Assembly: GCA_041678445.1 (NCBI GenBank)
Contig: JBAYOD010000041.1
Location: forward strand, 1 to 18,283
DNA length: 18,283 nucleotides
Reading direction: 5' to 3'
Source: Zeimonas sp041678445
GTDB lineage: Bacteria > Pseudomonadota > Gammaproteobacteria > Burkholderiales > Burkholderiaceae_E
Shown here: piece after piece, positions 1 to 9,368 of the stretch
How positions within the stretch are numbered: position 1 is the stretch's first letter
How the letters are laid out: each line of letters starts with the position of its first letter
Made by a program: the position numbers and the translations under genes
Notes under the pieces: generated by a model
What the model was told of the DNA's origin: nothing
Seen by the model: only the letters and a program-made list of their open reading frames with translations
Databases searched by the model: none

Positions 1-135
1 ACAATCTGACTTGCCGCCGCATGTCTGAGCGCAGCGAGCGCCGCGCAAGCGGCGGGAGCGAAGCGAGTTCGGCGGCAGGCCACGAGACCGAGCACCACAG
101 GGAACCCCTGCGTCAGCAGGGGCAAGCACCCGGCG
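1..135 (-). repeat. Dispersed structured repeat, left copy
   Basis: Read on the minus strand, this stretch aligns over its whole length with 17782-17915 on the plus strand, at roughly 80-85% identity by eye. Both copies begin with the same 17 bases and end in CGGCGGCAAGTCAGATT. They also share the 19-base block CTCGTGGCCTGCCGCCGAA in the middle. The two copies therefore face away from each other across almost the entire window. The copy contains short GAGCG-type iterations (near 26-66) and a perfect hairpin at 105-122. It lies downstream of ftsB and carries no credible gene. It may extend past the window start, so its left edge is unknown. I take it to be an intergenic repeat family, not a transposon end, because the DNA between the copies is housekeeping genes. 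Confidence 0.8.
105..122 (-). terminator. Perfect 7-bp hairpin inside the left repeat, possible end of the pyrG-ftsB operon
   Basis: CCCCTGC, loop GTCA, GCAGGGG forms a perfect stem 73 bases beyond the ftsB stop in the direction of that operon. Only a weak T-rich trace (TTCCC) follows on the minus strand, so intrinsic termination is uncertain. The same place in the right repeat copy has a different but equally perfect stem (17795-17809). That suggests the hairpin itself is what is conserved. The remaining bases up to the ftsB stop (123-195) show nothing recognisable. Confidence 0.4.
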
Positions 136-195
136 CCGGACCCCCGCCCAGCCCCCGTACCTTGGCCCGCCCCATCGTTCGCACGCGAAACCGCC

Positions 196-474
196 TCAGT
201 CCGGCTTCTCGTTGATCTGCACGAAGATCTCACCCGGGCGGATCATGCCGAGGTCGTAGCGGGCGCGCTCCTCGACGGCCTGCCGGCCTTCACGCAGATC
301 GTCGACCTCGGCCGCCAGCGCATCGTTGCGGGCCGCCAGCCGGCCGTTGACCACCCGCTGCTGGGCGATCTGGCGGTCGAGTTCCCAGACGCGCAGCCAG
401 CCGCCCTTGCCCAGCCACAGCGGGTACTGGATCAGCACCAGCAGCCCGGACAGGATCACGGCCAGCGTGCGCAT
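196..474 (-). CDS. ftsB: Cell division protein FtsB
   Basis: This 92-residue protein has the FtsB/DivIC layout: a short cytoplasmic N-terminus, one membrane segment at about residues 4-20, then a periplasmic coiled coil (about 30-72) rich in Arg, Glu and Leu. The coiled coil is followed by the conserved patch around ARYDLGMIRPGEIFV (about 71-85). FtsB pairs with FtsL and binds FtsQ in the divisome, where the complex regulates septal peptidoglycan synthesis. It is the last gene of the minus-strand operon and starts 9 bases after the eno stop. A GAGG-like ribosome site lies in the eno 3' end. The eno-ftsB pairing is common in beta- and gammaproteobacteria and supports the call. Length is normal for the family and nothing is odd. 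Confidence 0.93.
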   Translation of the reverse strand: MRTLAVILSGLLVLIQYPLWLGKGGWLRVWELDRQIAQQRVVNGRLAARNDALAAEVDDLREGRQAVEERARYDLGMIRPGEIFVQINEKPD

Positions 475-483
475 CGGCCCGCC

Positions 484-1767
484 TCACCTCAGGTTGTAGA
501 ACGCCGACCGGCCCGGGTAGCTGGCAATGTCGCCGAGATCCTCCTCGATCCTCAGCAACTGGTTGTACTTGGCGATCCGGTCGCTGCGGCTCATCGAGCC
601 GGTCTTGATCTGCAGCGCATTGGTCGCGACCGCGATATCGGCGATCGTCGTGTCCTCGGTCTCGCCCGAACGGTGCGAGACGACTGCCGTGTAGTTGTAG
701 CGCTTGGCCAGCTCGATGGCCGCGAAGGTTTCGGTGAGCGTGCCGATCTGGTTGATCTTGATGAGGATCGAGTTGGCGATGCCTTCGTCGATACCCTTTT
801 GCAGGATCTTCGTATTGGTGACGAACAGGTCGTCGCCAACCAGTTGCACACGCTCGCCCAGCGCATCGGTGAGCAGCTTCCAGCCCTCCCAGTCGTTCTC
901 GGCCATGCCGTCCTCGATCGAAACGATCGGATAGCGATCGCACCAGGTGGCCAGCAGATTGACCAGATCGCCCGAGGCCAGCGACAGCCCCTCGCCATCG
1001 AGCTGGTAGCGCCCGTCACGGAAGAACTCGGACGCCGCGCAGTCGAGCCCGAGCGCCACCTGCTGACCCGGCTCGTAGCCGGCCGCCGCGATCGCCTCTA
1101 GGATCAACTGGATCGCCGCCTCGTGGTTCTTCACGCTGGGTGCGAAACCGCCCTCGTCACCGACCGCGGTCGACATGCCGCGATCGTGCAGCAGCTTCTT
1201 CAGGGCGTGGAAGACCTCCGCTCCGCAGCGCAGCGCCTCGCGAAAGCTCGGCGCCCCGATCGGCAGGATCATGAACTCCTGCATGTCGAGGTTGTTGTTC
1301 GCATGCGCGCCGCCGTTGATCACGTTCATCATCGGCACCGGCAGCGCCATCGCGCCCGAGCCGCCGAAGTAGCGGTACAGCGGCAGGCCCGATTCCTCGG
1401 CGGAGGCGCGCGCCACCGCCATCGAGACGGCCAGCGTCGCGTTGGCGCCGAGCCGCGCCTTGTTCTCGGTGCCGTCGAGGTCGATCAGCGTGCGATCGAT
1501 ATAGGCCTGTTCCGAAGCGTCCAGGCCCATGATGGCCTCCGAGATCTCGGTATTGATGTTCTCGATCGCTCCCAGCACGCCCTTGCCCAGCCAGCGCGAG
1601 GCGTCGCCGTCACGCAGCTCGATCGCCTCGCGCGAGCCGGTCGACGCTCCCGAGGGCACGGCTGCCCGACCCAGCACGCCCGACTCGAGCAGGACATCGC
1701 ACTCGACAGTCGGGTTGCCGCGTGAATCGATGATTTCCCGGCCGATGATGTCGACGATGGCACTCAT
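484..1767 (-). CDS. eno: Enolase (phosphopyruvate hydratase)
   Basis: This 427-residue protein is full length for bacterial enolase. It interconverts 2-phosphoglycerate and phosphoenolpyruvate in the cytoplasm, and is also a component of RNA degradosomes in some bacteria. Visible signatures are the substrate loop SGASTGSREA (39-48) and the general-acid region GDEGGFAP with Glu205. The probable metal ligands are Asp242, Glu285 and Asp312 (family alignment from memory). The catalytic lysine is Lys337 in ILIKINQIGTLTE, and the signature SHRSGETEDT spans 364-373. The ATG overlaps the stop of the upstream DUF1330 gene as ATGA, and a G-rich ribosome site (AGGGGGCGGA) precedes it. It sits third from pyrG in the usual Burkholderiales order, giving PEP next to kdsA, whose enzyme consumes PEP. 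Confidence 0.98.
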   Translation of the reverse strand: MSAIVDIIGREIIDSRGNPTVECDVLLESGVLGRAAVPSGASTGSREAIELRDGDASRWLGKGVLGAIENINTEISEAIMGLDASEQAYIDRTLIDLDGTENKARLGANATLAVSMAVARASAEESGLPLYRYFGGSGAMALPVPMMNVINGGAHANNNLDMQEFMILPIGAPSFREALRCGAEVFHALKKLLHDRGMSTAVGDEGGFAPSVKNHEAAIQLILEAIAAAGYEPGQQVALGLDCAASEFFRDGRYQLDGEGLSLASGDLVNLLATWCDRYPIVSIEDGMAENDWEGWKLLTDALGERVQLVGDDLFVTNTKILQKGIDEGIANSILIKINQIGTLTETFAAIELAKRYNYTAVVSHRSGETEDTTIADIAVATNALQIKTGSMSRSDRIAKYNQLLRIEEDLGDIASYPGRSAFYNLR

Positions 1768-2063
1768 TGCTCGTCCGCCCCCTGGACCACGACCATGTTG
1801 AAGAACTCGGTGGCGCCGGCCCGCGCATCGCGCGCCTGTCGATACAGGACCGAATCATAGAAAGCCTGGGCCTTCTCGTAACTCGGGAATTGCACCACGA
1901 CCAGCCGGTTGGGCCGCCAGTCTCCTTCGAGAACCTGGTGGGGGCCGCCGCGCACGACGAACTGGCCGCCGGCCGCCGCGACCGCACCGGGGCTCAGCGC
2001 CATGTAGCCCTTGTAGCGTTCGGGGTCGGACACCTTGACATCGGCAATCACATAGGCAGTCAT
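1764..2063 (-). CDS. DUF1330 family protein (dimeric alpha/beta-barrel fold)
   Basis: This 99-residue cytoplasmic protein matches the DUF1330 family: it opens with MTAYVIADVKVSDPERYKGYM and has a central RLVVVQFPSYEKAQAFYDS (53-71). It ends in a FFNMVVVQG strand (88-96). The fold is a ferredoxin-like dimeric barrel, and no reaction is established for the family. A longer reading frame extends upstream but would run deep into kdsA. The ATG at 2063 is preferred because GGGGAG lies 6 bases upstream and it makes an ATGA overlap with the kdsA stop. Its own stop overlaps the eno start in the same way, so translation is probably coupled on both sides. Presence between kdsA and eno is a recurrent Burkholderiales arrangement. 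I cannot assign a function beyond that. Confidence 0.88.
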   Translation of the reverse strand: MTAYVIADVKVSDPERYKGYMALSPGAVAAAGGQFVVRGGPHQVLEGDWRPNRLVVVQFPSYEKAQAFYDSVLYRQARDARAGATEFFNMVVVQGADEQ

Positions 2064-2928
2064 CGTTGCTCCCCAGGGTTGGTGAAATCGGTTTCGGCGA
2101 AGCCGTCGCGCTTGACCAGCGCATCGAGCGCACACAGCGTTGCCAGCAGGCCGGCCATGCGTGCCAGGGGCCAGGCATTCGGGCCGTCGGACAACGCACG
2201 CGCCGGATCGGGATGGGTTTCCATGAACAGGCCGGCCACGCCGGCGGCAACTGCCGCCCGCGCCAGCACCGGGATGTGCTCGCGCTGCCCCCCCGACGAA
2301 CTGCCCTGGCCGCCCGGCAACTGGACCGAATGGGTGGCGTCGTAGACCACCGGGCAACCGGTCTGTCGCATGATCGCCAGGCTGCGCATGTCGGAGACCA
2401 GGTTGTTGTAGCCGAAGCTGGCGCCGCGCTCGCAGACCATGATGTTGTCGCCATCGCCTCCGGCCTCGCGCGCCGCCTGGCGCGCCTTGTCGACGACGTT
2501 GACCATGTCGTGCGGCGCCAGGAACTGCCCCTTCTTGATGTTCACCGGGCGCCCGGCACTGGCCACCGCCCGGATGAAATCGGTCTGACGGACCAGGAAG
2601 GCCGGCGTCTGCAGCACATCGACGACCTCGGCCACCGGACGGATCTGGTCGATTTCGTGCACGTCGGTGAGCACCGGTACGCCGATCCGGCTGCGCACCG
2701 TGTCGAGGATCTTCAGACCCTCGTCAAGCCCGGGGCCGCGAAACGAGGCGCCTGAACTGCGGTTGGCCTTGTCGAACGACGACTTGTAGATGAAGGGCAC
2801 ACCGAGTGCCGAAGTGATCTCCTTGAGCCGGCCGGCGGTCTCGATGGCGAGTTCGAGGCTCTCGATGGCGCAAGGCCCGGCAATCAGGAACAGCGGCCGG
2901 TCCAGGCCGGCTTCGAAATTGCACAGTC

Positions 2929-2932
<4 letters not shown>
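2060..2932 (-). CDS. kdsA: 3-deoxy-D-manno-octulosonate 8-phosphate synthase, metal-dependent type
   Basis: This 290-residue cytoplasmic enzyme condenses phosphoenolpyruvate with arabinose 5-phosphate to give Kdo 8-phosphate for the lipopolysaccharide inner core. The family signatures are IAGPCAIES, SSFDKANRSS, RQTDFI, NIKKGQFLAP and DATHSVQLPGG. Position 21 is Cys (AGPC), where the E. coli enzyme has Asn. The His of ATHS, the Glu of METHP and the Asp of LSDGPN are also present. Together these are the four ligands of the metal-dependent class. The start at 2932 was chosen over an upstream in-frame ATG because it aligns with known KdsA N-termini (MRLCNFEAGLD). It also overlaps the pyrG stop as ATGA and has GGAG 10 bases upstream. 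Its stop overlaps the DUF1330 start. Confidence 0.96.
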
Positions 2933-4650
<1,718 letters not shown>

Positions 4651-4673
4651 GAAGGGTCCGCCGGTAAAGCGCG

Positions 4674-4679
4674 ATTATA
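4674..4679 (-). promoter_or_regulatory. Candidate -10 box of the pyrG operon promoter
   Basis: A perfect TATAAT on the minus strand lies 24 bases upstream of the pyrG ATG, in a locally AT-rich island (CGATTATAG on the plus strand). Transcription would begin near 4667, giving a leader of about 17 nucleotides. I do not see a good TTGACA-like box at 16-18 bases spacing, so only the -10 element is supported. It lies back to back with the scoA -10 box about 70 bases away. Confidence 0.5.
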
Positions 4680-4744
4680 GCCAGCCGACGGGCACGGACC
4701 GCACGCCTGAGCGGGGGTTCGCGGGCGCCGATGTGCGGCGCTTA

Positions 4745-4750
4745 TATAAT
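4745..4750 (+). promoter_or_regulatory. Candidate -10 box of the scoAB promoter
   Basis: TATAAT within CTTATATAAT lies 52 bases upstream of the scoA ATG, so a start site near 4757 would give a leader of about 46 nucleotides. The 16-18 base window upstream is GC-only and has no recognisable -35 box. That suggests an activator-dependent or weak promoter, or a sigma factor other than the main one. Confidence 0.5.
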
Positions 4751-4802
4751 CCGGGACACTTCCATAGCCCGGAAGCCTTCTGACGACCCACCGAGGACCC
4801 CG

Positions 4803-5504
4803 ATGAGCAAGCTTTATCCGAGTGCTTCTGATGCGCTGGCCGGCATCGTTGAAGACGGCCAGATGGTCGCCGTCGGCGGTTTCGGTCTGTGCGGCATCCC
4901 CGAAGCCCTGATCGCGGCGCTGCGTGACAGCGGCGTCAGGAATCTGACCTGCATCTCGAACAACGCCGGGGTCGACGACTTCGGTCTCGGCATGCTGCTG
5001 CAGACCCGGCAGATCAGCAAGATGATCGCCAGCTACGTGGGCGAGAACAAGGAGTTCGAGCGCCAGTACCTGGCGGGCGAACTCGAACTCGAATTCACCC
5101 CGCAGGGCACACTCGCCGAGAAGCTGCGCGCCGGAGGCGCCGGCATCCCCGCCTTCTTCACCCAGACCGGGGTCGGCACGATCGTGGCCGAAGGCAAGGA
5201 AGTGCGCGAATTCGACGGTCGCAAATACGTGATGGAACGCTCGCTGGTGCCCGACATCGCCCTGGTCAAGGCCTGGAAGGCCGACCACTCGGGCAACCTG
5301 ATCTTTCGCCGCACGGCGCGCAACTTCAACCCGAACGTCGCGATGGCCGGCAGGATCACCATCGCCGAGGCCGAGATCATCGTGCCCACCGGCGAATTCG
5401 ATCCGGACGACGTCCACCTGCCCGGCATCTACGTGCACCGGCTCGTGCACAATGCGTCGCCGGAAAAGCGCATCGAGCAACGCACCGTCCGCACGGCACG
5501 CTGA
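4803..5504 (+). CDS. scoA: 3-oxoacid CoA-transferase subunit A
   Basis: This 233-residue protein is the alpha subunit of a class I CoA-transferase, most like succinyl-CoA:3-ketoacid transferase (acetoacetate activation). The related 3-oxoadipate CoA-transferase (PcaI) is possible. Recognisable blocks are the VAVGGFGLCGIPEALI glycine-rich segment (about 22-37) and CISNNAGVDDFGLG (about 56-69). Further on are the GELELEFTPQGTLAEKLRAGG and GIPAFFTQTGVGT blocks and the FRRTARNFNP region. The start at 4803 was chosen over an upstream ATG at 4731 because the protein then begins with the usual MSKLYPSASDAL and a GAGGA ribosome site stands just before it. The upstream ATG precedes the -10 box. scoB follows after 15 bases, so the two subunits are co-transcribed. 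Confidence 0.93.
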   Translation: MSKLYPSASDALAGIVEDGQMVAVGGFGLCGIPEALIAALRDSGVRNLTCISNNAGVDDFGLGMLLQTRQISKMIASYVGENKEFERQYLAGELELEFTPQGTLAEKLRAGGAGIPAFFTQTGVGTIVAEGKEVREFDGRKYVMERSLVPDIALVKAWKADHSGNLIFRRTARNFNPNVAMAGRITIAEAEIIVPTGEFDPDDVHLPGIYVHRLVHNASPEKRIEQRTVRTAR

Positions 5505-5519
5505 GGAGAGAACGCCATC

Positions 5520-6170
5520 ATGGCCTGGACCCGAGACGAAATGGCCGCGCGCGCGGCCCGTGAACTGAAGAACGGCTACTACGTCAACCTCGGCATCGGC
5601 CTGCCGACGCTGGTCGCCAACCATGTGCCGGACGACATGGAGGTCTGGCTGCAGTCCGAGAACGGACTGCTCGGAATCGGCCCGTTCCCGACCGAGGACG
5701 AAATCGACCCCGACCTGATCAACGCCGGCAAGCAGACCGTGACCACCCTGCCCGGCTCGTCGATCTTCTCGTCGGCCGATTCCTTCGCGATGATCCGCGG
5801 CGGCAAGATCAACCTGGCCATCCTGGGCGCAATGCAGGTCAGCCAGACCGGCGACCTGGCCAACTGGATGATCCCCGGCAAGATGGTCAAGGGGATGGGC
5901 GGCGCGATGGATCTGGTCGCCGGCGTGGGCCGTGTCATCGTGCTGATGGAACACACGGCCAAGAAAAAGGACGGCAGCGAAGAGCACAAGCTGCTCGAAA
6001 CCTGCTCGCTGCCACTGACCGGTGTCGGCGTCGTCAACACCGTGGTCACCGACCTCGGTGTCATCGAGGTCACCGACAAGGGCCTGAAGCTGGTCGAGCT
6101 GGCGCCCGGTGTCTCGAAGGAAGAGATCGTCACCAGGACAGGCTGTCCGCTCGACGTGACGGGCGTCTGA
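5520..6170 (+). CDS. scoB: 3-oxoacid CoA-transferase subunit B
   Basis: This 216-residue beta subunit carries the catalytic glutamate, Glu47 in the SENG motif (LQSENGLLG), which forms the glutamyl-CoA thioester intermediate in class I enzymes. Other family features are YYVNLGIGLPT (20-30), GSSIFSSADSFAMIRGG, LGAMQVSQTGDLANWMIPGK and the late block PLTGVGVVNTVVTDLGVIEV. Together with ScoA it moves CoA from succinyl-CoA to a 3-oxo acid such as acetoacetate, linking ketone-body or polyhydroxybutyrate breakdown to the TCA cycle. A strong TGAGGAG ribosome site sits at the scoA stop. The gene ends facing the thioesterase gene, with a GC-rich hairpin between. The exact substrate cannot be fixed from sequence alone. 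Confidence 0.94.
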   Translation: MAWTRDEMAARAARELKNGYYVNLGIGLPTLVANHVPDDMEVWLQSENGLLGIGPFPTEDEIDPDLINAGKQTVTTLPGSSIFSSADSFAMIRGGKINLAILGAMQVSQTGDLANWMIPGKMVKGMGGAMDLVAGVGRVIVLMEHTAKKKDGSEEHKLLETCSLPLTGVGVVNTVVTDLGVIEVTDKGLKLVELAPGVSKEEIVTRTGCPLDVTGV

Positions 6171-6175
6171 ACCCG

Positions 6176-6197
6176 GGCCCGGCGGGTCGACCGGGCC
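6176..6197. terminator. Candidate bidirectional terminator hairpin between scoB and the thioesterase gene
   Basis: GGCCCGG, an 8-base loop, then CCGGGCC makes a perfect all-GC 7-bp stem in the 42-base gap between two convergent genes. There is no T-run on either side, so factor-independent activity is uncertain, but the position is what a shared terminator would need. Confidence 0.4.
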
Positions 6198-6212
6198 TGT
6201 CCCGGCGAACGG

Positions 6213-6665
6213 TCAAGCAGGCTTCGACCCGCCCCCGGCCCCGGCAGCGCGGATCGCCTCGGGCACCGGCACCGATTTGCGCTGCGCGCGATCGACCCAG
6301 ACCACCTTGGCACCGCCTTCGGCATAGACGGTGTCCGGGTCGTCGCTGCGCGACAGCGTGGCGAGCGTCTCGAAGCTGGTGCGGCCGATCGTGCCGACCG
6401 ACAGGCGTGCCTGCACCACGCCCGGATAGCGCAGTTCGCGCAGGAAGCTGCAATGCGCGTTGACGATCACCGGGCCCTGCGGGTCGCCCTGCTGGCCGAG
6501 GCCCAGCGCGTCGAACCAGCTGATCCGCAACTGCTCCAGATAGCGGAAGTAGACGGCATTGTTGACGTGGCCCATCGCATCCATGTCACCCCAGCGGATC
6601 GGAATCTCGATCTCGTGGACGACACTCCCCTGCTGGCCGCCGGTGTCGGGCACTGCATTGCTCAC
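6213..6665 (-). CDS. Acyl-CoA thioesterase, hotdog (4HBT/YbgC-FadM) family
   Basis: This 150-residue protein has the single hotdog domain of the 4HBT family. The active-site motif RWGDMDAMGHVNN (24-36) carries the conserved Asp and the GHVNN helix start, and is followed by YFRYLEQLRISWF (39-51). The family hydrolyses acyl-CoA thioesters in the cytoplasm. The substrate chain length cannot be read from sequence. The start is a GTG at 6665, supported by GGAGAAG 5-7 bases upstream. It lies 47 bases downstream of the SDR gene on the same strand and is probably co-transcribed with it. The tail after residue 138 is low-complexity Ala/Gly and likely disordered. Its setting among CoA-transferase, SDR and ETF-QO genes suggests a role in acyl-CoA turnover, which is inference. 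Confidence 0.87.
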   Translation of the reverse strand: MSNAVPDTGGQQGSVVHEIEIPIRWGDMDAMGHVNNAVYFRYLEQLRISWFDALGLGQQGDPQGPVIVNAHCSFLRELRYPGVVQARLSVGTIGRTSFETLATLSRSDDPDTVYAEGGAKVVWVDRAQRKSVPVPEAIRAAGAGGGSKPA

Positions 6666-6712
6666 TGTCTTCTCCGCACCGTCATCGATCGTTCACACTC
6701 CCCGGCAACGGC

Positions 6713-7492
6713 TCAGAGCGCAAGGCCGTCGTCGGCGGCAATCACCGCACCGTTGATGAAACCCGACTGCTCCGAAGCGAGCAGCAGGATCACGCCGTCG
6801 AGATCCTCGGGCTTGCCGACGCGCCGGCGGGGCAGCACCTGGACCAGTTTCTGGCCCGCTTCGGTCTGCCAGTGGTGGGCGTTCAGCTCGGTTTCGATGT
6901 AGCCGGGGCAGATCGCGTTGACGTTGATGTCGTAGCGACCCCATTCGAGCGCCATCGCCTTGGTCATCTGGACCACCGCGGCCTTGCTCATGCAGTACAG
7001 GCCGATCTGGGCGAGCACCTTGATGCCGGCCACCGATGCGATGTTGATGATCCGCGCCGGACGGCCCGGCGTTTCCCGGGACCGCGCGATCATCCGCCGC
7101 GCCACGGCCTGGGCAACGAAGAAGGCGCCGCGGGTGTTGGTGTCGAACACGAAGTCGTAGTCCTCGGGCGCCACATCGACCAGCCGCTGGGTCGTGCTGA
7201 CACCCGAGTTGTTGATCAGGATGTCGATCGGGCCGGCGTCGGTCTCGGCCTGCGCGATCGCGGCTTCGATCATCGCGTTGTCGGTGACGTCCAGCGCAAC
7301 CACGTGTGCTTCGCCACCGGCCGCTTCGATCTCGGCGCGCAGTTCCTTCATCCGCTCGACGCGGCGTGAAGCCAGCACGACCTGCGCACCGTTGTCGGCC
7401 AGCAGGCGTGCGAAGCGCGCCCCCAGCCCGCTGGAGGCGCCGGTGATCAGTGCGGTCTTGCCGGTAAGGTCGAACGAAGTCGTCACAGTCAT
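6713..7492 (-). CDS. Short-chain dehydrogenase/reductase (SDR), classical type
   Basis: This 259-residue NAD(P)-dependent oxidoreductase has the cofactor-binding TGASSGLG (17-24) and the NNSG motif (94-97, a variant of NNAG). The catalytic Ser153, Tyr166 and Lys170 lie in the YxxxK arrangement (YCMSK), and NAICPGYIETELN spans 192-204. Arg43-Arg44 at the end of the second strand hints at NADP(H) preference, which is inference. The longer in-frame upstream extension was rejected because the classical SDR N-terminus starts at MTVTTSFDLTGKTALITG. No clear ribosome site precedes it. It heads a two-gene minus-strand unit with the thioesterase and diverges from the ETF-QO gene. The substrate is unknown. 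A hydroxyacyl-type or 3-oxoacyl-type substrate would fit the neighbours. Confidence 0.9.
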   Translation of the reverse strand: MTVTTSFDLTGKTALITGASSGLGARFARLLADNGAQVVLASRRVERMKELRAEIEAAGGEAHVVALDVTDNAMIEAAIAQAETDAGPIDILINNSGVSTTQRLVDVAPEDYDFVFDTNTRGAFFVAQAVARRMIARSRETPGRPARIINIASVAGIKVLAQIGLYCMSKAAVVQMTKAMALEWGRYDINVNAICPGYIETELNAHHWQTEAGQKLVQVLPRRRVGKPEDLDGVILLLASEQSGFINGAVIAADDGLAL

Positions 7493-7536
7493 CCCCGTAC
7501 GGTCATGGTTGGTGCCCGATGTTATCCGAATCGAGT

Positions 7537-7566
7537 TTGCACCCGGATATCTCTTTCCGGGACAAT
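7537..7566 (+). promoter_or_regulatory. Possible promoter and small inverted repeat upstream of the ETF-QO gene
   Basis: TTGCAC (7537-7542) and GACAAT (7561-7566) are 18 bases apart, each a partial match to the sigma-70 consensus. Between and overlapping them is the inverted repeat CCCGGA (7542-7547) and TCCGGG (7556-7561), which could be an operator within the promoter. The divergent SDR gene starts at 7492, so both transcription units share this 116-base gap. Support is only the sequence match. Confidence 0.3.
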
Positions 7567-7608
7567 CGGAGTTGGCGAATGCATCCAACACGCATCTTCG
7601 GAGAAAAC

Positions 7609-9258
7609 ATGGACGTCCAGCGCGACTCGATGGAGTTCGACGTGGTCATCGTCGGCGGCGGACCGGCCGGGCTGGCCGCAGCGATCCGGCTGAAGCAACT
7701 GGCTGCCGAAAAAGGCACGGAGATCGGCGTCTGCGTGCTCGAAAAGGGCTCGGAGATCGGCGCCCACATCCTGTCGGGCGCGGTCATGGACCCGCGGGCC
7801 ATCACCGAGCTGTTTCCCGACTGGCGCGCCCAGGGGGCGCCGCTGAACACCGAAGTCAGTGAAGACCGCTTCCTGTTCCTGTCCGAAAGCGGCGCCCGCC
7901 AGGTACCGAACTGGATGCTGCCGGCCTGCTTCCAGAACCACGGCAACTACGTGGTCGCCCTGGGCAACGTCGTGCGCTGGCTCGGCGAACAGGCCGAAGC
8001 CCTGGGTGTCGAGATCTATCCCGGCTTCGCAGCGGCCGAGATCCTCTACGACGAAGCCGGCTCGGTGAAGGGCGTGGCAACCGGCAACATGGGAGTCGGC
8101 CGCGATGGCCAGCCGACCGACGCCTTCCAGCCAGGCATGGAACTGCACGCGAAGTACACCTTCTTCGCCGAGGGCTCGCGCGGCCATCTCGGCAAGCAGC
8201 TGATCTCGAAGTTTGCGCTCGACTCCGGCCGCGACCCGCAGAGCTACGGCATCGGCCTGAAGGAGCTCTGGGAAATCGACCCGGCCAGACACCAGCCCGG
8301 ACTGGTCATCCACACCGCCGGCTGGCCGCTGTCCAGTGACACCTACGGCGGCTCCTTCCTCTACCATCTCGAAGACAACAAGGTGGCGGTCGGCTTCGTG
8401 GTCGGCCTGAACTACAGCAACCCGTGGCTGTCGCCGTTCGAGGAATTCCAGCGCTACAAGACCCACCCGGCCATCAGCGCCTTCCTCGCAGGCGGCAAGC
8501 GGCTGTCCTACGGGGCCCGTTCCATCACCGCCGGCGGCATCAACTCGCTGCCCGACTTCACCTTTCCGGGCGGCTGCCTGATCGGCTGTGACGCAGGCTT
8601 CCTCAACGGGTCGCGGATCAAGGGCAGCCACTCGGCGATCAAGACCGGCATGCTGGCTGCCGAAGCCGCCTTCGACGCCCTTGCGGCCGGACGCAGCCAG
8701 GACCGTCTGACCGCCTATCCGGAAGCCTTCCGGGCGTCGTGGCTCTACGACGAGCTGTATCGCGCCCGCAACTTCAAGCCCGCAATGGGCAAGGGTCTGT
8801 GGCTGGGCACTCTGCTGGTCGGCATCGACCAGGTGGTCTTCAAGGGCAAGGCGCCGTGGACGATGCACACCACCAAGCCCGATCACGCCTATCTGAAGCC
8901 AGCCAGCGAATCCACGCCGATCCAGTACCCGAAGCCCGACGGCAAGCTCAGTTTCGACAAGTTGTCGTCAGTGTTCATCTCGAACACCAACCACGAAGAA
9001 AACCAGCCGATCCACCTGACCCTGCGCGACCCCTCGATCCCGGTCGAGACCAACCTGGCCGTCTACGCCGGCCCCGAGCAGCGCTACTGCCCGGCCGGAG
9101 TCTACGAGTTCGTCAAGGACGACGACGGCAAGGACCGCCTGCAGATCAACGCGCAGAACTGCGTTCACTGCAAGACCTGCGACATCAAGGATCCGCTCCA
9201 GAACATCGTCTGGGTCGTTCCGGAAGGCGGCGGCGGACCGAACTATTCCGGGATGTAA
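7609..9258 (+). CDS. Electron transfer flavoprotein-ubiquinone oxidoreductase (ETF-QO)
   Basis: This 549-residue protein passes electrons from reduced ETF, loaded by acyl-CoA and other dehydrogenases, to ubiquinone at the inner membrane. The N-terminus has the FAD dinucleotide-binding VVIVGGGPAGLAAAI (12-26). The C-terminal cluster domain has four cysteines, Cys494, Cys518, Cys521 and Cys524 (CPAGVYEF then NCVHCKTC), spaced as the [4Fe-4S] ligands of known ETF-QOs. The middle contains the usual KGSHSAIKTGMLAAEAAF block of the second FAD motif region. The start at 7609 was preferred over in-frame ATGs at 7519 and 7579 because GGAG lies 6 bases upstream and the FAD motif follows promptly. Length is close to the family norm. 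It is monocistronic and faces the RNA-binding protein gene. Confidence 0.95.
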   Translation: MDVQRDSMEFDVVIVGGGPAGLAAAIRLKQLAAEKGTEIGVCVLEKGSEIGAHILSGAVMDPRAITELFPDWRAQGAPLNTEVSEDRFLFLSESGARQVPNWMLPACFQNHGNYVVALGNVVRWLGEQAEALGVEIYPGFAAAEILYDEAGSVKGVATGNMGVGRDGQPTDAFQPGMELHAKYTFFAEGSRGHLGKQLISKFALDSGRDPQSYGIGLKELWEIDPARHQPGLVIHTAGWPLSSDTYGGSFLYHLEDNKVAVGFVVGLNYSNPWLSPFEEFQRYKTHPAISAFLAGGKRLSYGARSITAGGINSLPDFTFPGGCLIGCDAGFLNGSRIKGSHSAIKTGMLAAEAAFDALAAGRSQDRLTAYPEAFRASWLYDELYRARNFKPAMGKGLWLGTLLVGIDQVVFKGKAPWTMHTTKPDHAYLKPASESTPIQYPKPDGKLSFDKLSSVFISNTNHEENQPIHLTLRDPSIPVETNLAVYAGPEQRYCPAGVYEFVKDDDGKDRLQINAQNCVHCKTCDIKDPLQNIVWVVPEGGGGPNYSGM

Positions 9259-9332
9259 GCCCGGCGGATACGTCGGCTGCATCCCGAAGCGGGGCGGGCG
9301 GGCAACCGCATCCGCGGCCACCGACCGGTGAT

Positions 9333-9357
9333 CCTGAAGCGCCCGGAGCGCTTCAGG
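9333..9357. terminator. Perfect 10-bp stem-loop between convergent ETF-QO and RNA-binding protein genes
   Basis: CCTGAAGCGC, loop CCGGA, GCGCTTCAGG forms an uninterrupted 10-bp stem in the 110-base gap between two genes that end towards each other. It ends 11 bases before the stop codon of the minus-strand gene. It has no T-run, but its symmetry and placement make it the best candidate bidirectional terminator in the window. Confidence 0.65.
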
Positions 9358-9368
9358 AGTGAACAGGA

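Noticed and set aside
21..215. Small plus-strand open frame of 64 codons
   Set aside because: It lies inside the dispersed repeat, is Arg/Ser/Gly-rich low complexity, lacks a ribosome site and overlaps the ftsB end.
7522..8886. Minus-strand open frame (454 codons) opposite the ETF-QO gene
   Set aside because: It is antisense to a clear gene with intact motifs. The product has no known fold signature.
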